DNA of 64,000 nt from Stereum hirsutum FP-91666 SS1. Lineage: Eukaryota; Basidiomycota; Agaricomycetes; Russulales; Stereaceae. The position numbers were made by a program, and so were the translations under genes. Below the pieces are notes generated by a model. That model ran no database searches, was not told the origin of the DNA, and worked only from the letters and a program-made list of their open reading frames with translations. Below are positions 24,499-36,032 of this stretch, piece after piece. Within the stretch, counting starts at the first letter, position 1. Each line of letters opens with the position of its first letter. The stretch is from the NCBI RefSeq assembly GCF_000264905.1, contig NW_006763147.1:1231709-1295708 (forward strand). Reading direction: 5' to 3'.

Positions 24499-25690
24499 TG
24501 TTGAGTTAGATAAAGGATAGTGGTGTGCGGATAGCAAGTGTGAAGTTGGACTCGGGTGACGGGAAGGGGGGAAGGTGGACGAACAGTGGAGGGAGAACAC
24601 TGGACTGGGGGAAAGGGAGGGTACGAGGGCGGGCAGGTTTATATAGGCAGCGAGGAGCTGGCGGGACGTTGTTTGGTTCTGTTGAAGTCAAACGATGGCC
24701 AAACGAAGGGGCGCCATCGAAGCGCGCCCGCTATTCAGTCGAGCGGAGCAACGTCGATGATCCTCTCCGTTGTGGCCCAGCCAAGAGCTTTGGCGGCACC
24801 GCCGGGGATAGCGGTCCAGATGTGATAATGTGAGTGAAGCTGTTTGGTACAGTCCGGGGAGCAAAGGATTGGAAAGACTGAGGGTGTATAACAATTAATA
24901 AAAATATTATGCAGAACAAGGTACTCCGAACGCAGAGTTGTTCTTTGTCCAAAACGGGAGAACGCAATGCCAGCACTGGACGGAAGGCGAACATCCATTG
25001 TAAGGAGTTGTTGGGATCCAAGGGCGCCACCAAACAAGCCCCAGTATCCTGTTTGGGACTCCGTGAGGCTCGATCGAGACAAGAATACCGATCTGCTCGG
25101 AAGCGATGCAATAGAAGCGTCGGCCACCCAATCGACAGTAACATCTTTGTCCAAGTTCAGATCAAGTTCAGATGCATCCATCGCGTCGAGCAAGCATCCA
25201 AGTTCCAGACAACATCCAGGCCTTGTCCTTGTGTAGAGAAAAAAGAGACGATTTTCTTCGACGTTTTCCTCGTTTGACGAACGTTGAAACGTTGAAGTTC
25301 GGTCCAAGTTGTGCGCCTTGTCACTTGTGCCGGTCACGAGACTTTACGCAGCTCACAGTGGATGAAAACCGAGATAAGTACAAGCTGGAATGTTCTTGCT
25401 GAGCCCGAGAGCGCTCGTCGATGTCGCAGGAAGAGAGAGAGAGTTGGTGCCACAGCAGAGCGCCACAGCGCATTCTTTCGCTGTGCCTCATCGCCGAATC
25501 GCCGTCTTCTTCCCAGTTTTACTTCCATCCACACTCACCAGGTACCTCCATATCGTCTCCTGAATGGCAACAGGCAACATCCATAGGCACGGCGCAAACA
25601 GGGCGACTATATCTATACCCTCTCGTCGAGCATCTTGCTCTCCGTCATGCCCTTCCTTTTCCTGACCGGTTCTAGCCACTGAATCCCTCC
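24499..25690. other. 1.2-kb divergent intergenic region
   Basis: Separates the repeat-protein gene (minus) and the 25691 gene (plus), so it should hold both promoters. A 200-codon minus-strand frame at 24735-25337 is open but shows no recognisable domain and has non-coding-like codon use; a hypothetical gene there cannot be excluded. Confidence 0.4.
24638..24645 (-). promoter_or_regulatory. TATA box of the secreted repeat protein gene
   Basis: On the minus strand the sequence reads TATATAAA, 140 bases upstream of the ATG at 24498. Confidence 0.55.
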
Positions 25691-26828
25691 ATGCCATCCA
25701 TTTCGGACAAGGTTCATTGTCTGATCACGAATGAGTCCATAACTCCAGAGTCCCTTCGGTCTACATACTTGTTGGACCCCGATTTACTCAGTCGCGAACA
25801 GGAGGACAAGTTCAGGAGGCTATGGGGCGAAGACTTTGACATACACAACAACTGGAACACGTTCTACCGTATGCACGCTTTCCATTCTTCATTTCCCTTC
25901 AAAACCTATACAAAATGACGATGTACTGACTCCCGTCCGTCTAACACAGTCCGCTCAGACTGGGCCGAACGCTTCGAAGCAGGTCGTTGGACTTTCGTTC
26001 CTTGCGTCAGTCGACTCGGTAAGATCATCGCTGCGTTGCTGAAATGGAGAGCCAAGCAGGTCAGACCTCCCATGTCCGAGGTCTGTCCCCTTTCTTCAAT
26101 TCCTTCCCAACCAAGCTGTCTCACGCCCCTTCTCAATTTCTTCGCTGGCACGCTTATCCACACCGTTCGACTAGATCTGTGCGACCTTCGGCCGTTATGC
26201 CTACGACTTCATCCCCTTCGCACTCACGAACACGTCCATCACGCGTTCTGAACACCCTTCTTCCAAATCGACTACGAAGCCGAACCCGAAGACGAAAACA
26301 AAGACATACAATCCCCCATATTACACCTCCTTCCCACCGCTCAACTGTCCTCTCCACCCCTTTTTCGCCATCCAATCCACTTGGATCCAGTTCAACAAAC
26401 ACGTCGATTCATTCACGATATCTTACCCTCCTTCTTCCCACTCCTCACCACATCCCCCAACCGCGTCCAAATCAGCATCTCGTTTAGCCTCGCCCGCGCC
26501 CTCCCCTTCACATCGTACCTCCTCCCACGCTCGTCCTCCCACCAGTTTGAATTCGAAATCCATACACCGGTCGACCGACTCCCAACAACAGCAACAAAAA
26601 GCGCACCACCAACGTCTCCTACTCACTTACTCCCACCTCCACACCATAATCACCCTCTGGGACGAGCTCGCTTCGTTACCTAGCGAGGCGGAGATAGACG
26701 AGGTGGTTAGGAGGAGTTTGAGTGAGCGCTTGGGAGGCCAAGGGGCGGGGAAGAAAGTGAAGGGTTTGGGTGGACTTGGTGGGATTAGTAGATTTGACGT
26801 GACAGGAGAGGGGGCGGACGTGAACTGA
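25691..26828 (+). CDS. Unassigned protein, possible frame-disrupted gene
   Basis: Exon 1 is 25691-25868 (MPSISDKVHCLITNES...WNTFY). Exon 2 starts at 25950 (LRSDWAERFEAGRWTFVPC). A third exon, probably from 26175, opens with ICATFGRYAYDFIPFA and ends at the stop 26826-26828 (LLLTYSHLHTIITLWDELAS...). That frame is open throughout, but between about 26252 and 26590 it is Ser/Pro/Thr/Lys-rich, while the frame two bases on reads as a well-composed protein (TPFFQIDYEAEPEDE, then RRFIHDILPSFFPLL, then ISISFSLARALPF). The likely true protein uses that second frame, implying two compensating shifts, from sequencing error or real mutation. I do not recognise the family; the WNTFY...RSDWAERFEAG...WTF pattern suggests a conserved fungal protein. 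The exon 2 to 3 junction is uncertain. Confidence 0.5.
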
Positions 26829-27454
26829 TTGGATATGTGGAAGGAAAGGAGGTGGCGGTGGCCCTGTCACAGCAACAATCAAGATAATAACAGCCCTGGT
26901 TCCTGTTTTCTTTTTTTTGCGCAGAGACAAATCCGAATATGATTTCTTGTGCTCTGTTCCCTAGAAACTCGTTGAGAAACGGGTCCAGGTACCATAGCAG
27001 GACTCAACTATGCCTCCGGTCTGTCAGCGCAAAGAGGACCATGCGGCCACAGAATTATTTTAGCTCTTGAACACGAAAACGAGCATGCGTTTTCCCTGTT
27101 TCATGCATACGATGTTTGACCGGTTTCGTGACAGAACAACTTGTCTGAATCACAGGTGAACGGACGGCCCATATCTGGGACACTTCACGGGAGTCGAGAT
27201 GAAGAACGGAAGATGCAATCATATAAGTACCGATACAAATAAGGGTTCCACCTCCCGATAGATACAGCACAATTCCATCCCATGAACGGAAAGAGAAAAA
27301 CGAAAGGGCCTCTGCCGTCTAAGAGCAGAACAGCGAATAAGTATGTAGCGAGGCGGGGGTGTGCGCCTCGGTCTATCTCAGTAAATACACAGCACAACTA
27401 GTAAATATCTCCTACCCCTGACCGCGGCGCCTCATAATCGCGCCCTTTTCAAAT
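26829..27454. other. Convergent 3' intergenic region
   Basis: Between the stop codons of the 25691 gene (plus) and the MFS transporter (minus). No coding signal beyond short chance frames. Confidence 0.5.
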
Positions 27455-30150
27455 CTATGGCCTGGCAGCCGTCCTCTCCTCCCTCGCGATAGCTCGTTCG
27501 CGCCACGAGCCGCCTTTATAGAGCACGAGCAGGATGAGGAGCTCGCAGAGGATGAGCAGGCCTGTCCAGAGGGAGTAGAGGCCACCATCGCCGATTGAGT
27601 TCTGTTGAAAAAATAGAAATGTGTGTGGTCCAGAAGGCATGTTTATATCAAGGAGACAAGGGAGGCAAGGAGGACAAGGGAGAAGGGGGAAGGGGGAGAA
27701 TGCAGAAGCGTACCCTGAGCGGAACTGCAACCTCAGAGAATAAGAACGCGAATGCACCACGGAATGTGCTGTTCGTGGCGACTGCAGAGGCAGAGCGACC
27801 GACGTTAGCGTCGACGATGTACGAGAGTGTGCTCGAGTACATCCAGCTGTGGCGTGTGGCACGGAAGTAAGCAAAACAATTGAACAGGTGAGGAGTCGAG
27901 GGGTAAGCTGAAAGGGGGACGGAGGACCTACATGGAGAAGAACCCTGCGAAGAAAAGCATGACGCAGAGCGAGGCGACGTGGATGTTGTTTTCGGCAAGC
28001 CAGCCATAGGCGATGACGACAAGTGGGAGGAAGAGCATCGCTGGTTTTGTGCTTTCGAGTCGGATCTGTACGCAACAAGAAGGGGTCAGTAGATTCACAT
28101 AATGGAACGGGTGGGAGGGAAGGAAGAAGGTCGTTATATGGTGGCATTGGATGCTGGAGAAGGGATGGTAGTGGCGCTGGGTGCAGCAACTAACCTCAGG
28201 GGGGATCTGACCTCCGCGTTCGGCCTTGAGCTTTCGGAGGACGCGGTCAGACCAGCGACCGCCAAGGACGGAGCCAGCTATACTACCTATTGGTCCCATA
28301 AGAGTAGGTTCAATCTAGGGGTAATGCGGGCGGCGTTCTGGGGAATGGCGAGAAGAGCATACCACATCCGAACGAGAGGAGGACGAGGCCAGTTTTTAGA
28401 GCGTCATATCCGTATTGATCTTCGAGAGTAATTGCACAGGTGTATGCGATGCAATAACTGAACCCGAAAATCAGACCTGCCTCGGACGAGAGCATACGGA
28501 TCGCATTAGTGCATGCCGATATCAGTACAAGACAAGACCTACCGGAGGAAAAGAGAATAGCGAGATTATTGATACGACGAAGTGTGAACCAGAGGGGGGG
28601 AAGAGGATTGACGTCCTTGATTGAGAGCTTGATCTCTCCAATCGCTGGTTTTTCAGCACCGCCCAGATTAGCATCAGTGGTGGTAGGTGCTGTGGAAAAA
28701 TTATCGGCTTTTTCGAGGTCCAGGTCGGGCATGGTCTGCATGTTCAGTTGTCCCTCAACTGGCTTCTGTCCTCCGAATTTGCCGTCAATCGCACCCTCTT
28801 CCACCTTCTCCCTCTCTCCAGCAACAACCGTCATACTACTCCTCTTGCTCGCCTTTTGCCTCGCCTCTCTCGCCTCTCTCTCCCTCTCCCTCATAACCCT
28901 CCTCAACACACTCTGATACGTCACACTCCTCTCCCTCCTGAACGTATCCTTGAACGCGACGACAAACCCGACCAAGATGCATGACATGAAGATGACGAGG
29001 AACCAGAAGGTTGCGCGCCAGGAGAGGAATTGTGTGAGGAGACCGCCGATTATGGGACCGAGGGCAGGGCCGAGAAGGGGCGCGGCGTAGTAGATACCCA
29101 TCATTGTGCCGCGTTGGGCCGGCTCGTAGATGTCGGCGAGGGTGGCGGCTCCGATGGACATTACAGCTGAGGTTCTGGTAAGAATGAGGTCGAGTGAGAA
29201 TGATGTGTATAGGATATGGAGATGTATGAGATACCCTAGAGCTTGAAGGCAACGCATGCCTATGAGAACATCGATGGTTTTGGCCAATGCGGCGACGATA
29301 CAGCCGACGACAGCTATCGCTATTGAGACGACGTAGACGATCTGTGTGTACCACAGTGTGGCGTAGAGTTGCGACAGTAAGCATGCAAGTCGCCATCCAC
29401 AAACCTTCAGTTCACCCTGAACAAGTATGTACATACCTTTCTCCCCTTAATCTCGCTCACGATACTCCATACGAGAGGCATCCCTCCTTGGATGATAATG
29501 AACATAGCGAGACTGAGGCTGACTTGACCACTAGATGCATGAAGCTGTGATTCGATCTGGTTTATGGCGGCTAGGTAGTAACCGAACCAGACGCCAATGT
29601 GTGCTCAGCACATCCCGTTCTCGTGTGTACGAGGCGGTTGATGGATGATGAATGGAAAACGGGAAGCGTACGGTTGTAAATGTTGGAAGAGAGACCTGCT
29701 ATCATCGCCGCGCTTGCGATGATGAAGAGGGTCATTGTCTATGAAAAAGGACAAGGATAAGCACTCTTCACAGAAGGAGGATACCGCACGTACCTTCCTC
29801 CCTGAAGACCACTTTCTCGGGTCATCATGTACGACAGTGTGCTCTATATCGACCTTCACATCATGCACCTCTTCATTACAAGGCAGAGCACGGCTCTGGC
29901 CACTACTAGGTTCACTCTTGACATCGACTGAAACAACACCTCCGTCTACAGCCCCAGCATTCAAGTCGACGTCACCGCTATAGGTCCAGGAAGTCTGAGG
30001 AGGAGAGAGACGGCTACTGGTAGCTTCAGCACTCCCGGGTTTCGGCATGTTCATGGGGATCAAATGAGAGGTCGCACTCAGGACATCTAAGGGTCTTGGT
30101 GTGGTAGTGGTAGCAGCAGCAGTACTGGTAGCAGTGTCAGTGACTGGCAT
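27455..30150 (-). CDS. MFS transporter, DHA1 drug:H+ antiporter type
   Basis: Major facilitator protein of roughly 620-650 aa in the plasma or vacuolar membrane. From ATG 30150 a ~120-residue polar N-terminal tail ends DDPRKWSSGRK, then TM1 (MTLFIIASAAMIAGLSSNIY) joins across an intron to NPAINQIESQLHASSGQVSLS, the typical DHA1 opening. The loop 2-3 region reads VWSIVSEIKGRK, then IVYVVSIAIAVVGCIVAALA, and TLADIYEPAQRGTMMGIYYAA with GPALGPIIGG (motif C, antiporter signature). A large acidic-basic central loop of about 100 residues separates the halves. The second half contains WSDRVLRKLKAE (motif A-like) and ends in an Arg/Glu-rich tail. Relatives of this layout are QDR/FLU-type multidrug or polyamine exporters; substrate cannot be told. 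Many short introns; exon 1 is 29794-30150. Confidence 0.85.
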
Positions 30151-31694
30151 TCGAGTCGCTCGTCAGTCGTGAATCGTGAAATCGTGAAGGGGGGTCTGGG
30201 AACGATGGAGTGTGCGCCGACAGCGTCACCGTATTCGTTGAACGTCCCACAATGGCAGGTACGAGAGAAACAAGGTAGGGAGAAATCCTAGCGAGTCATA
30301 CGAGCGATATATATAACCCCCGTACGTCTTCTGGGGGCAGGCAGTACACAGGGACATGTTATTTTTTGTTCGGAATTCGGCGTTGGAGGCGAGAGCGGAA
30401 GGAAGACATGCCGTCGATTCCTTGTCGGCCGACATGGTGGCCTCTGCGTGGCGCCCGATTACATATTGTTTCATGTCGTTTCATTGGGCGGTGGGCTCGC
30501 GGTCAACTTGATTGGGCCACAGCGCTGTGACTTGGCAGTTCACCGCTGCCCGTTTTGTTGCTTCCCTTCATGATCAGCGTTGGAGGATTCACCGGCGGGA
30601 TGCCCTTTTGGGGGTTATGAATCAACATCGGAGGACAAGTCCGGCTACTCAACTTGATGTTCTCTTTCTTTCGAGTCCATGTCTCTAGACCAGTATCGTG
30701 GGTTCTACGATTATTTTGTACACAGTTTTCCGCTTCTGATGGAAGAGAAACTGGGCGCAAGAATATGCCATTGGCGCTCACAGCTCGCATGGTACGGACC
30801 GGAGGTACCCACTTCGCCAAAATATCGCCACTTCTCACCTTGAGGATTGAGCAGGTCGGAGTCTGTCGTGACTGCGCTGAAAACCCTTGCCAGTATAGAC
30901 ACAGACGGCGCTGTGGCATCGAGCTATGTGCATGTATACGGTCTGGCGCTTATATTTGAGCTGGACTCAATCGCCTTGGAATAAAGATCGAGGGAGAGAC
31001 CTGGCAGAGGTATGGGGTGAGTGATATTTGCTTCGCTAGTGAGGCTTTCCGTGCCTTTCACATTGTAAGCCGCGCGAACAGTCGTTGCACCTGTATGGAG
31101 TATGAAGAAATAAGGTTGAGGAGAGGGTGATTTTTAGCTTGGATTGAATAGTAAGAGGTCAATCCGCCATACGCTATAGCTGGCAATGGGGTGAAACTTC
31201 CAGACATATAGACACCCTCACTAAGACCCTCACGCTCGCACGAGGGGAAGGGAGGTTTGGCGCAATGTATTATTGTGCACCCTAACCTGGATCGAAGAAG
31301 AGAGTCGGGTTGTAGCATAGGCTGAGTAGAGGCCGATTCGCTATACGCTGATGGATCATCAAGCCAAGGCTATACGGGCCACAAAGACCACTTTATCGAC
31401 CTCACGAACCCAGCGCGATAAGTGATGTTGGAGTCGTTGTTTGAGCATTCATGCATCAGGACTTCCTGGAGGGACGAAGAACCACGGAGTCCTCGGTGTC
31501 TCGAATTCCAGCTGACCGCAAACAACAGCAAAAAGTGTCCGATTGGATTTCTGGTCATACAGCTTCTGCTTTTTGCATTTCGCACTCTTTGAGTTCCCGA
31601 GGTATGTAGACATCCAGACAAGCAGATTTCCTCGCCTGATATATCCCTATTTATAAAACGCATAATGGCCGGAAGGCGTCTGCGAGTGGGCAGA
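30151..31694. other. 1.5-kb intergenic region, MFS promoter to GST 3' end
   Basis: Only short frames without family similarity (for example 30503-30919 minus, 30654-30959 plus). Both flanking genes are on the minus strand, so the part near 30.2 kb is the MFS promoter and the part near 31.5 kb is GST 3' UTR. Confidence 0.45.
30307..30316 (-). promoter_or_regulatory. TATA box of the MFS transporter gene
   Basis: An alternating AT run reads TATATATA on the minus strand, about 157 bases upstream of the ATG at 30150. Confidence 0.5.
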
Positions 31695-32897
31695 TCATGC
31701 AGTGGCGACCTTGAAGCCTGCCTCGACGGCAGGGCGAGCGGCGTTGCGAGCAAGCCATGCCTGTGCACGTATTGTTCCCAGTCAGCGAACAGAAACAGTA
31801 TCAGACGATAGGTACTAACCTTGAGGGCGGGCCACTCATCGACGCTGTCCAAGATGAAGGGGTATGCAGCGACCCTATCGAGATACAGCACGGTTCTCAG
31901 CGTCGTTGGTAGTAATAACATAGACCGTGAAAAAAAAGACGCACCATGGGTAAACGTTGATATCAGCGAGAGAGTACTTGCCCCTGCCGGGCCCAACAAG
32001 CCAGTCACGGTCCTTCAACCGAATCTCGAGAACACCGTAGAGGCGCTTGGTCTCTTCGAGGTAACCTGCCATGAGAGCGAGGTAAGCACAGGTGCACGTG
32101 AGTCGGGACTGCTATCAAAAGAGTGTGTAGACTTACGCTTCTTTCCGTAGGGAACGTCCTCTGGCGCGAACTTGATGAAATGGTTGGCTTGGCCTTGCAT
32201 GGGGCCGACACCACCGTGCTACGTCGAAAAATAATAGATTTGGATTAGTACTCTCCTATGAACTACAACACGAGAACTAGACATGAGAGTGGACAGTAAA
32301 ACTCACAGCAAAGAAGATCCACTGCAGCAGCTCGCTGTAGTTCTCGACGTCGCTCGGGTCGAACCAGAACTTTTTCTCTACATCCTTAGTCTGAGCGAGG
32401 TAAAGAAGGATGGCAGCGCTCTCGAAGACTGGGAACCCGTCGAGGCCGTCGCGGGGTCCTCTAGAAAGGTCGATGAGAGTTGGAATACTGTAGATGGCAC
32501 ATCAAACGTTTATGAGCACACCGGACTGCTTGGAGAAGAGGGAGTAGACGTACCGGCCATTGGGGTTCATCTTGATGAACCATGGCCTTTTGAGCGATAC
32601 CACGTATAGTCAGCAAAGACCCGTCGTGCAGTACGGGGTCAAGACGCACTCTTTCTGCACGTTCGTGGAGATATTGATCTTCTCTACATCATAGTCGATG
32701 TTCCCATACGCTGCCTTCAATTCCTCCAGGTAGACATGGACTTTCCTACCATTAGGCGTAGTCGCACTGAAAAGTTTTAATGAGGCCGGCATATTGTTTG
32801 GAAGCGTTGACGAAAAAGTGCGACGAGAAGAGATCGAGCGAGGGGGTGAGGGGGTCTGTGAGAGATGGCGGGATAGGAGTGAGAGTCTTCTGGACAT
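31695..32897 (-). CDS. Ure2p-like glutathione S-transferase with possible mitochondrial presequence
   Basis: Glutathione transferase of the fungal Ure2p-like class, conjugating glutathione to electrophiles. Exon 1 (32897-32650) encodes an Arg/Ser-rich leader without acidic residues ([14 protein letters not shown]...), then the thioredoxin-like domain from [21 protein letters not shown] downstream exon gives [12 protein letters not shown], then [23 protein letters not shown] (the glutathione gamma-glutamyl binding ES pair). The C-terminal helical domain includes [45 protein letters not shown] (split for description) and [19 protein letters not shown], ending FKVATA. Start could be ATG 32897 (targeted form) or the internal Met of MPASLK (cytosolic form). 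GST exons end in clean GT...AG junctions. Confidence 0.88.
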
Positions 32898-33541
32898 GTC
32901 AATGGGCAACGCTTATAAGTACTCGACGGGTGACGCCTTGGAACTTCTCGTGACGTCGATATGTATTTGAAGTTAGCGTATAAGATAGGTGTGAGATTGC
33001 TGACTGAGGATCGATGTTTCAATGTACCTGCTGCTCTCAAAGGTTGCTCAAAGGAGCAGGTGCATGCATACGCGTATACTGACGAGTGCTTTCAGGTATT
33101 CGGCCGCCGCTGAGCGCTGAGGTTCTATCTGGTGACCGAGACTGGTCTGACTAACTTGCTGAGCAATAGACATGATTATTACTGCAAGCTTCCTGAGGAA
33201 AGACACGGTAGAGTTCCGTCAACATGTCGACGTTCAAGCTCAAGTTTCAAGACAACATCCTGCCAAACGACTGAAAAAGACAGATGGGAAGCAGATATGC
33301 GCAAGGAACGACCCAGATGGCGTCAAGCGTCGCCAGAAAACCCGAATAAACTCAATCTGTCGAAACATGGGGGTTACTTCAGGCGGAGAAGGGCGGAGTT
33401 TAAAGTAGCGGCGGTTGAGCTTTCAAGGTCCCAGGCGGACAAAATATCTCGCGTGCGAGATGCCATTTTGGCACCCGATACTCACCCTATTTGGTAGACC
33501 TACCTCATTGGCGAGTATTTTCCCACACAAAATTCGATTCG

Positions 33542-33568
33542 GAACTCAAACTCGTTTTCAAACTCGTT
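33542..33568 (+). repeat. Left arm of an imperfect ~27-bp inverted repeat
   Basis: GAACTCAAACTCGTTTTCAA and the next seven bases match the reverse complement of 34217-34244 with about three substitutions and one 1-base gap. The arms are about 650 bp apart. Confidence 0.45.
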
Positions 33569-34216
33569 CTCGACCTCAGAATTCGTTGGGAATCGTCTCG
33601 CCGGCCAATCAGTGCGCGGTGAGATGCAAAATGGGCAGTTGCATCTCCGAAAGGGACCCTCACACCAGCCATAAGACGCAAAAGAAAAGAAAAATAATAA
33701 TGTCCCGGTGGCCAATATCCTGCCTCCAGCATTGAGTAACCTGAAACTCTCGTCTTGATTAGTTGATGCGTCTCCACGGCTGCAACAGGCTCTCCTGTTG
33801 GGTATAGACACCTTCGCCACCTGAAGTACACCTGAAGTGCCGCACCTCTGGAGTCCGAAAAGTCCGCCTATAGGCCTATAGCGGGCAATTCTTTCCCCGA
33901 CTGGTGAGGGTATGTCTGCGGGGTCCTAAAGTCTTTCACGCTCTCTTTTCATCAATTGGCATGTCGAACTGATATTCAGTGGAGTGCCTTACGTTTTAAG
34001 GGCATACACGGGCAGTACATGCGCCACAGTGGCTACAGTACAAGATGTGGCCCCGGCAACCGGCACCTTTGATGCCCAATATGGGACACTGGTGGCCCCA
34101 TCGGGCACTAGTCTCCCACAGACAGACCTTGGTGTTGAAGATAGGACATTCAACATGTCAAGTCGGGCACTCTCCATCCCTGTATGGCCTTTCAAACCGG
34201 GAGTTTTAGTAGTATA

Positions 34217-34244
34217 AATGAGTTTTGAAAACGAGAATGAGTTC
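34217..34244 (-). repeat. Right arm of the imperfect inverted repeat
   Basis: Reverse complement begins GAACTCATTCTCGTTTTCAA, pairing with 33542-33568. No coding sequence lies between the arms. Confidence 0.45.
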
Positions 34245-34526
34245 TGACAATGAAAACCAGTTTTGGCATCAAGAACGAGTTGAATATGGAAATGATGGTT
34301 CGGTTTCTGTCAAAAGTGCGAGAACGTCCCGATTTGATGAAAAATCGGTCCGGAAACCACTGTTCTCAGGCGAATAATTTTGTCCGGCGAGGACCTTCAT
34401 ATTGAGCACCGGTCCGTCGATGACCGGTGTGCGATACGTCTTGAACTTGAACGTCGTCTTGCAAATCTCATCTGCGTCTTCGTCAGTGTCGTTCTCCCCT
34501 GCGCATTACTGATATTCAAGACCATC

Positions 34527-36032
34527 ATGACGGAGACTCCTCCAGAAACTCCACAACAACCATACACATTCGTGCGAATCAAGCGGAAACGCACAGACGC
34601 GCCCCTCGATGCTCTTCGTGCGTGTCTCATACCTTATAGTCCATTCAAGAAGCTCATACGCCCTGAAATTTCAGTGTTTGGTTCGGATCTGTCTGAACCG
34701 TCACGAAAGAAAAAGTTGCGTCCTGGAGTGAATGTCTTCCAGTTTGCGTCGACGGTCGAGGAGGCTTCCTGGGACGATAGTACGCAGAAGGATCTCCAGG
34801 TGCGTTGGAACATCTTCTGAAATCCTTTTTCGGCACTAACAATAACTGCTTCAATATTTGTCTCTACAGGAGCGTATCGATGCGCTAGCTCGCCAACCAG
34901 TCGATGCGCCAGACAAACCCATAGCTCCCCTTCCCAAACGTAAACGAGTCACGGAAACACCTCAGCCACAGTACACTATCGTTGCTCAACCGCAGGAGCC
35001 AGCTTCAGTTTCTTCATCACGCAGGCCAATAGCACCGTAAGCAACTCCGTTCGATCTTCTATCCTAATGGTACGACACGAAAGAGGATGGACCTGATGTG
35101 GCCATGGTGTAGGCCCAAAGTGCTTTCCGCGAAGGAACTCGAAAGAGCGAAATCCAACGTCAAAGTCTACGATGCCGTTCTCGCACCATCTACTGTTGTT
35201 TTGCCCACCCCAGTAGATCCGGACTTCGAAGTGTTCAACGATTTACTGCAGGACTATCTCCAACGTACGCCACATCTTCTATATCATTCCTCAATCATCT
35301 AATGCAACGTTCTCTGTATACTGTACCAGTGAATGACATCACCCCAGTGTCGGCGCCTCTCACATCGGACAAGGTTACCGCTACCGAGCGCAAAAAGAAA
35401 AAGGCCCCACTACCCTCCTCCCGTGTCCCATCACCCACAAAAGCATTGACGGCACGCCTGGAAGACCAAGACCCGGATCCGGATTATGTGTGGGATGTAT
35501 TCTTTCATCGTCCGGGTACTTTGCAGGATTATGCCAACGTGGGCAATGTCGGAACACTGTACGTTGTCCCTCTCCTCCCTCTCTTCACTCTTCGCGTTTA
35601 TAGCTTTCTGCCTCGTATTGATCGTCTTATATCTTTTCCATCGCTCAGGACGGGTCTACCGGCCTCGTTCGGTGATCCCGACGAGTCTGATGCGGAATCT
35701 GAGCCTGAAGACGAAGCGGACGAGGACTCGAACGGTATGCACCCGCTCTCTCCAGTCATATGATCCACATTTGTCTTATTTCACTGGCGTCTGTCGGTGT
35801 AGATGAAGGGTACTACAGAAACGACTATCCTGATGCGGACACTGACGAATGGTCGTCTAACGAAGGTGGTAAGAGATTTCTTACTTGTTTTCCCTCCGTT
35901 CGGCCTTCATGTGTGGTCTCGTTCCCTTGGGCCTTGTCATACTGATGTGGAAGCTGCGAATTCACAGATGGCTCTGATGAATGGCACGAGGACTCAGAAG
36001 TCGAGGACGGTGAGGAACATGAATGGCGCTGA
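34527..36032 (+). CDS. IWR1: Iwr1 homologue, RNA polymerase II nuclear import adaptor
   Basis: Iwr1/SLC7A6OS-type protein, 345 aa. In yeast, Iwr1 binds assembled RNA polymerase II in the cytoplasm and carries it into the nucleus with karyopherin. Exons: 34527-34799, 34870-35036, 35113-35264, 35330-35558, 35649-35734, 35803-35868, 35968-36032. The N-terminus has FVRIKRKRTDAPLDALR, the family's conserved basic start and a likely nuclear localisation signal. The C-terminal part has DPDYVWDVFF, then the acidic Iwr1 domain with EDSNDEGYYRNDYPD as the diagnostic core, followed by a Glu/Asp-rich tail. ATG 34527 is chosen because it leads directly into the conserved start. Confidence 0.92.

Larger units (their letters stand above)
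32898..34526. other. 1.6-kb divergent intergenic region
   Basis: Separates GST (minus) and IWR1 (plus). Frames such as 33132-33497 (plus) and 33500-33831 (minus) show no family similarity. The middle contains an imperfect inverted repeat pair described separately. Confidence 0.45.

Noticed and set aside
24735..25337. 200-codon minus-strand open frame
   Set aside because: No domain, mixed codon use unlike neighbours, and it sits where the promoters of two flanking genes are expected.
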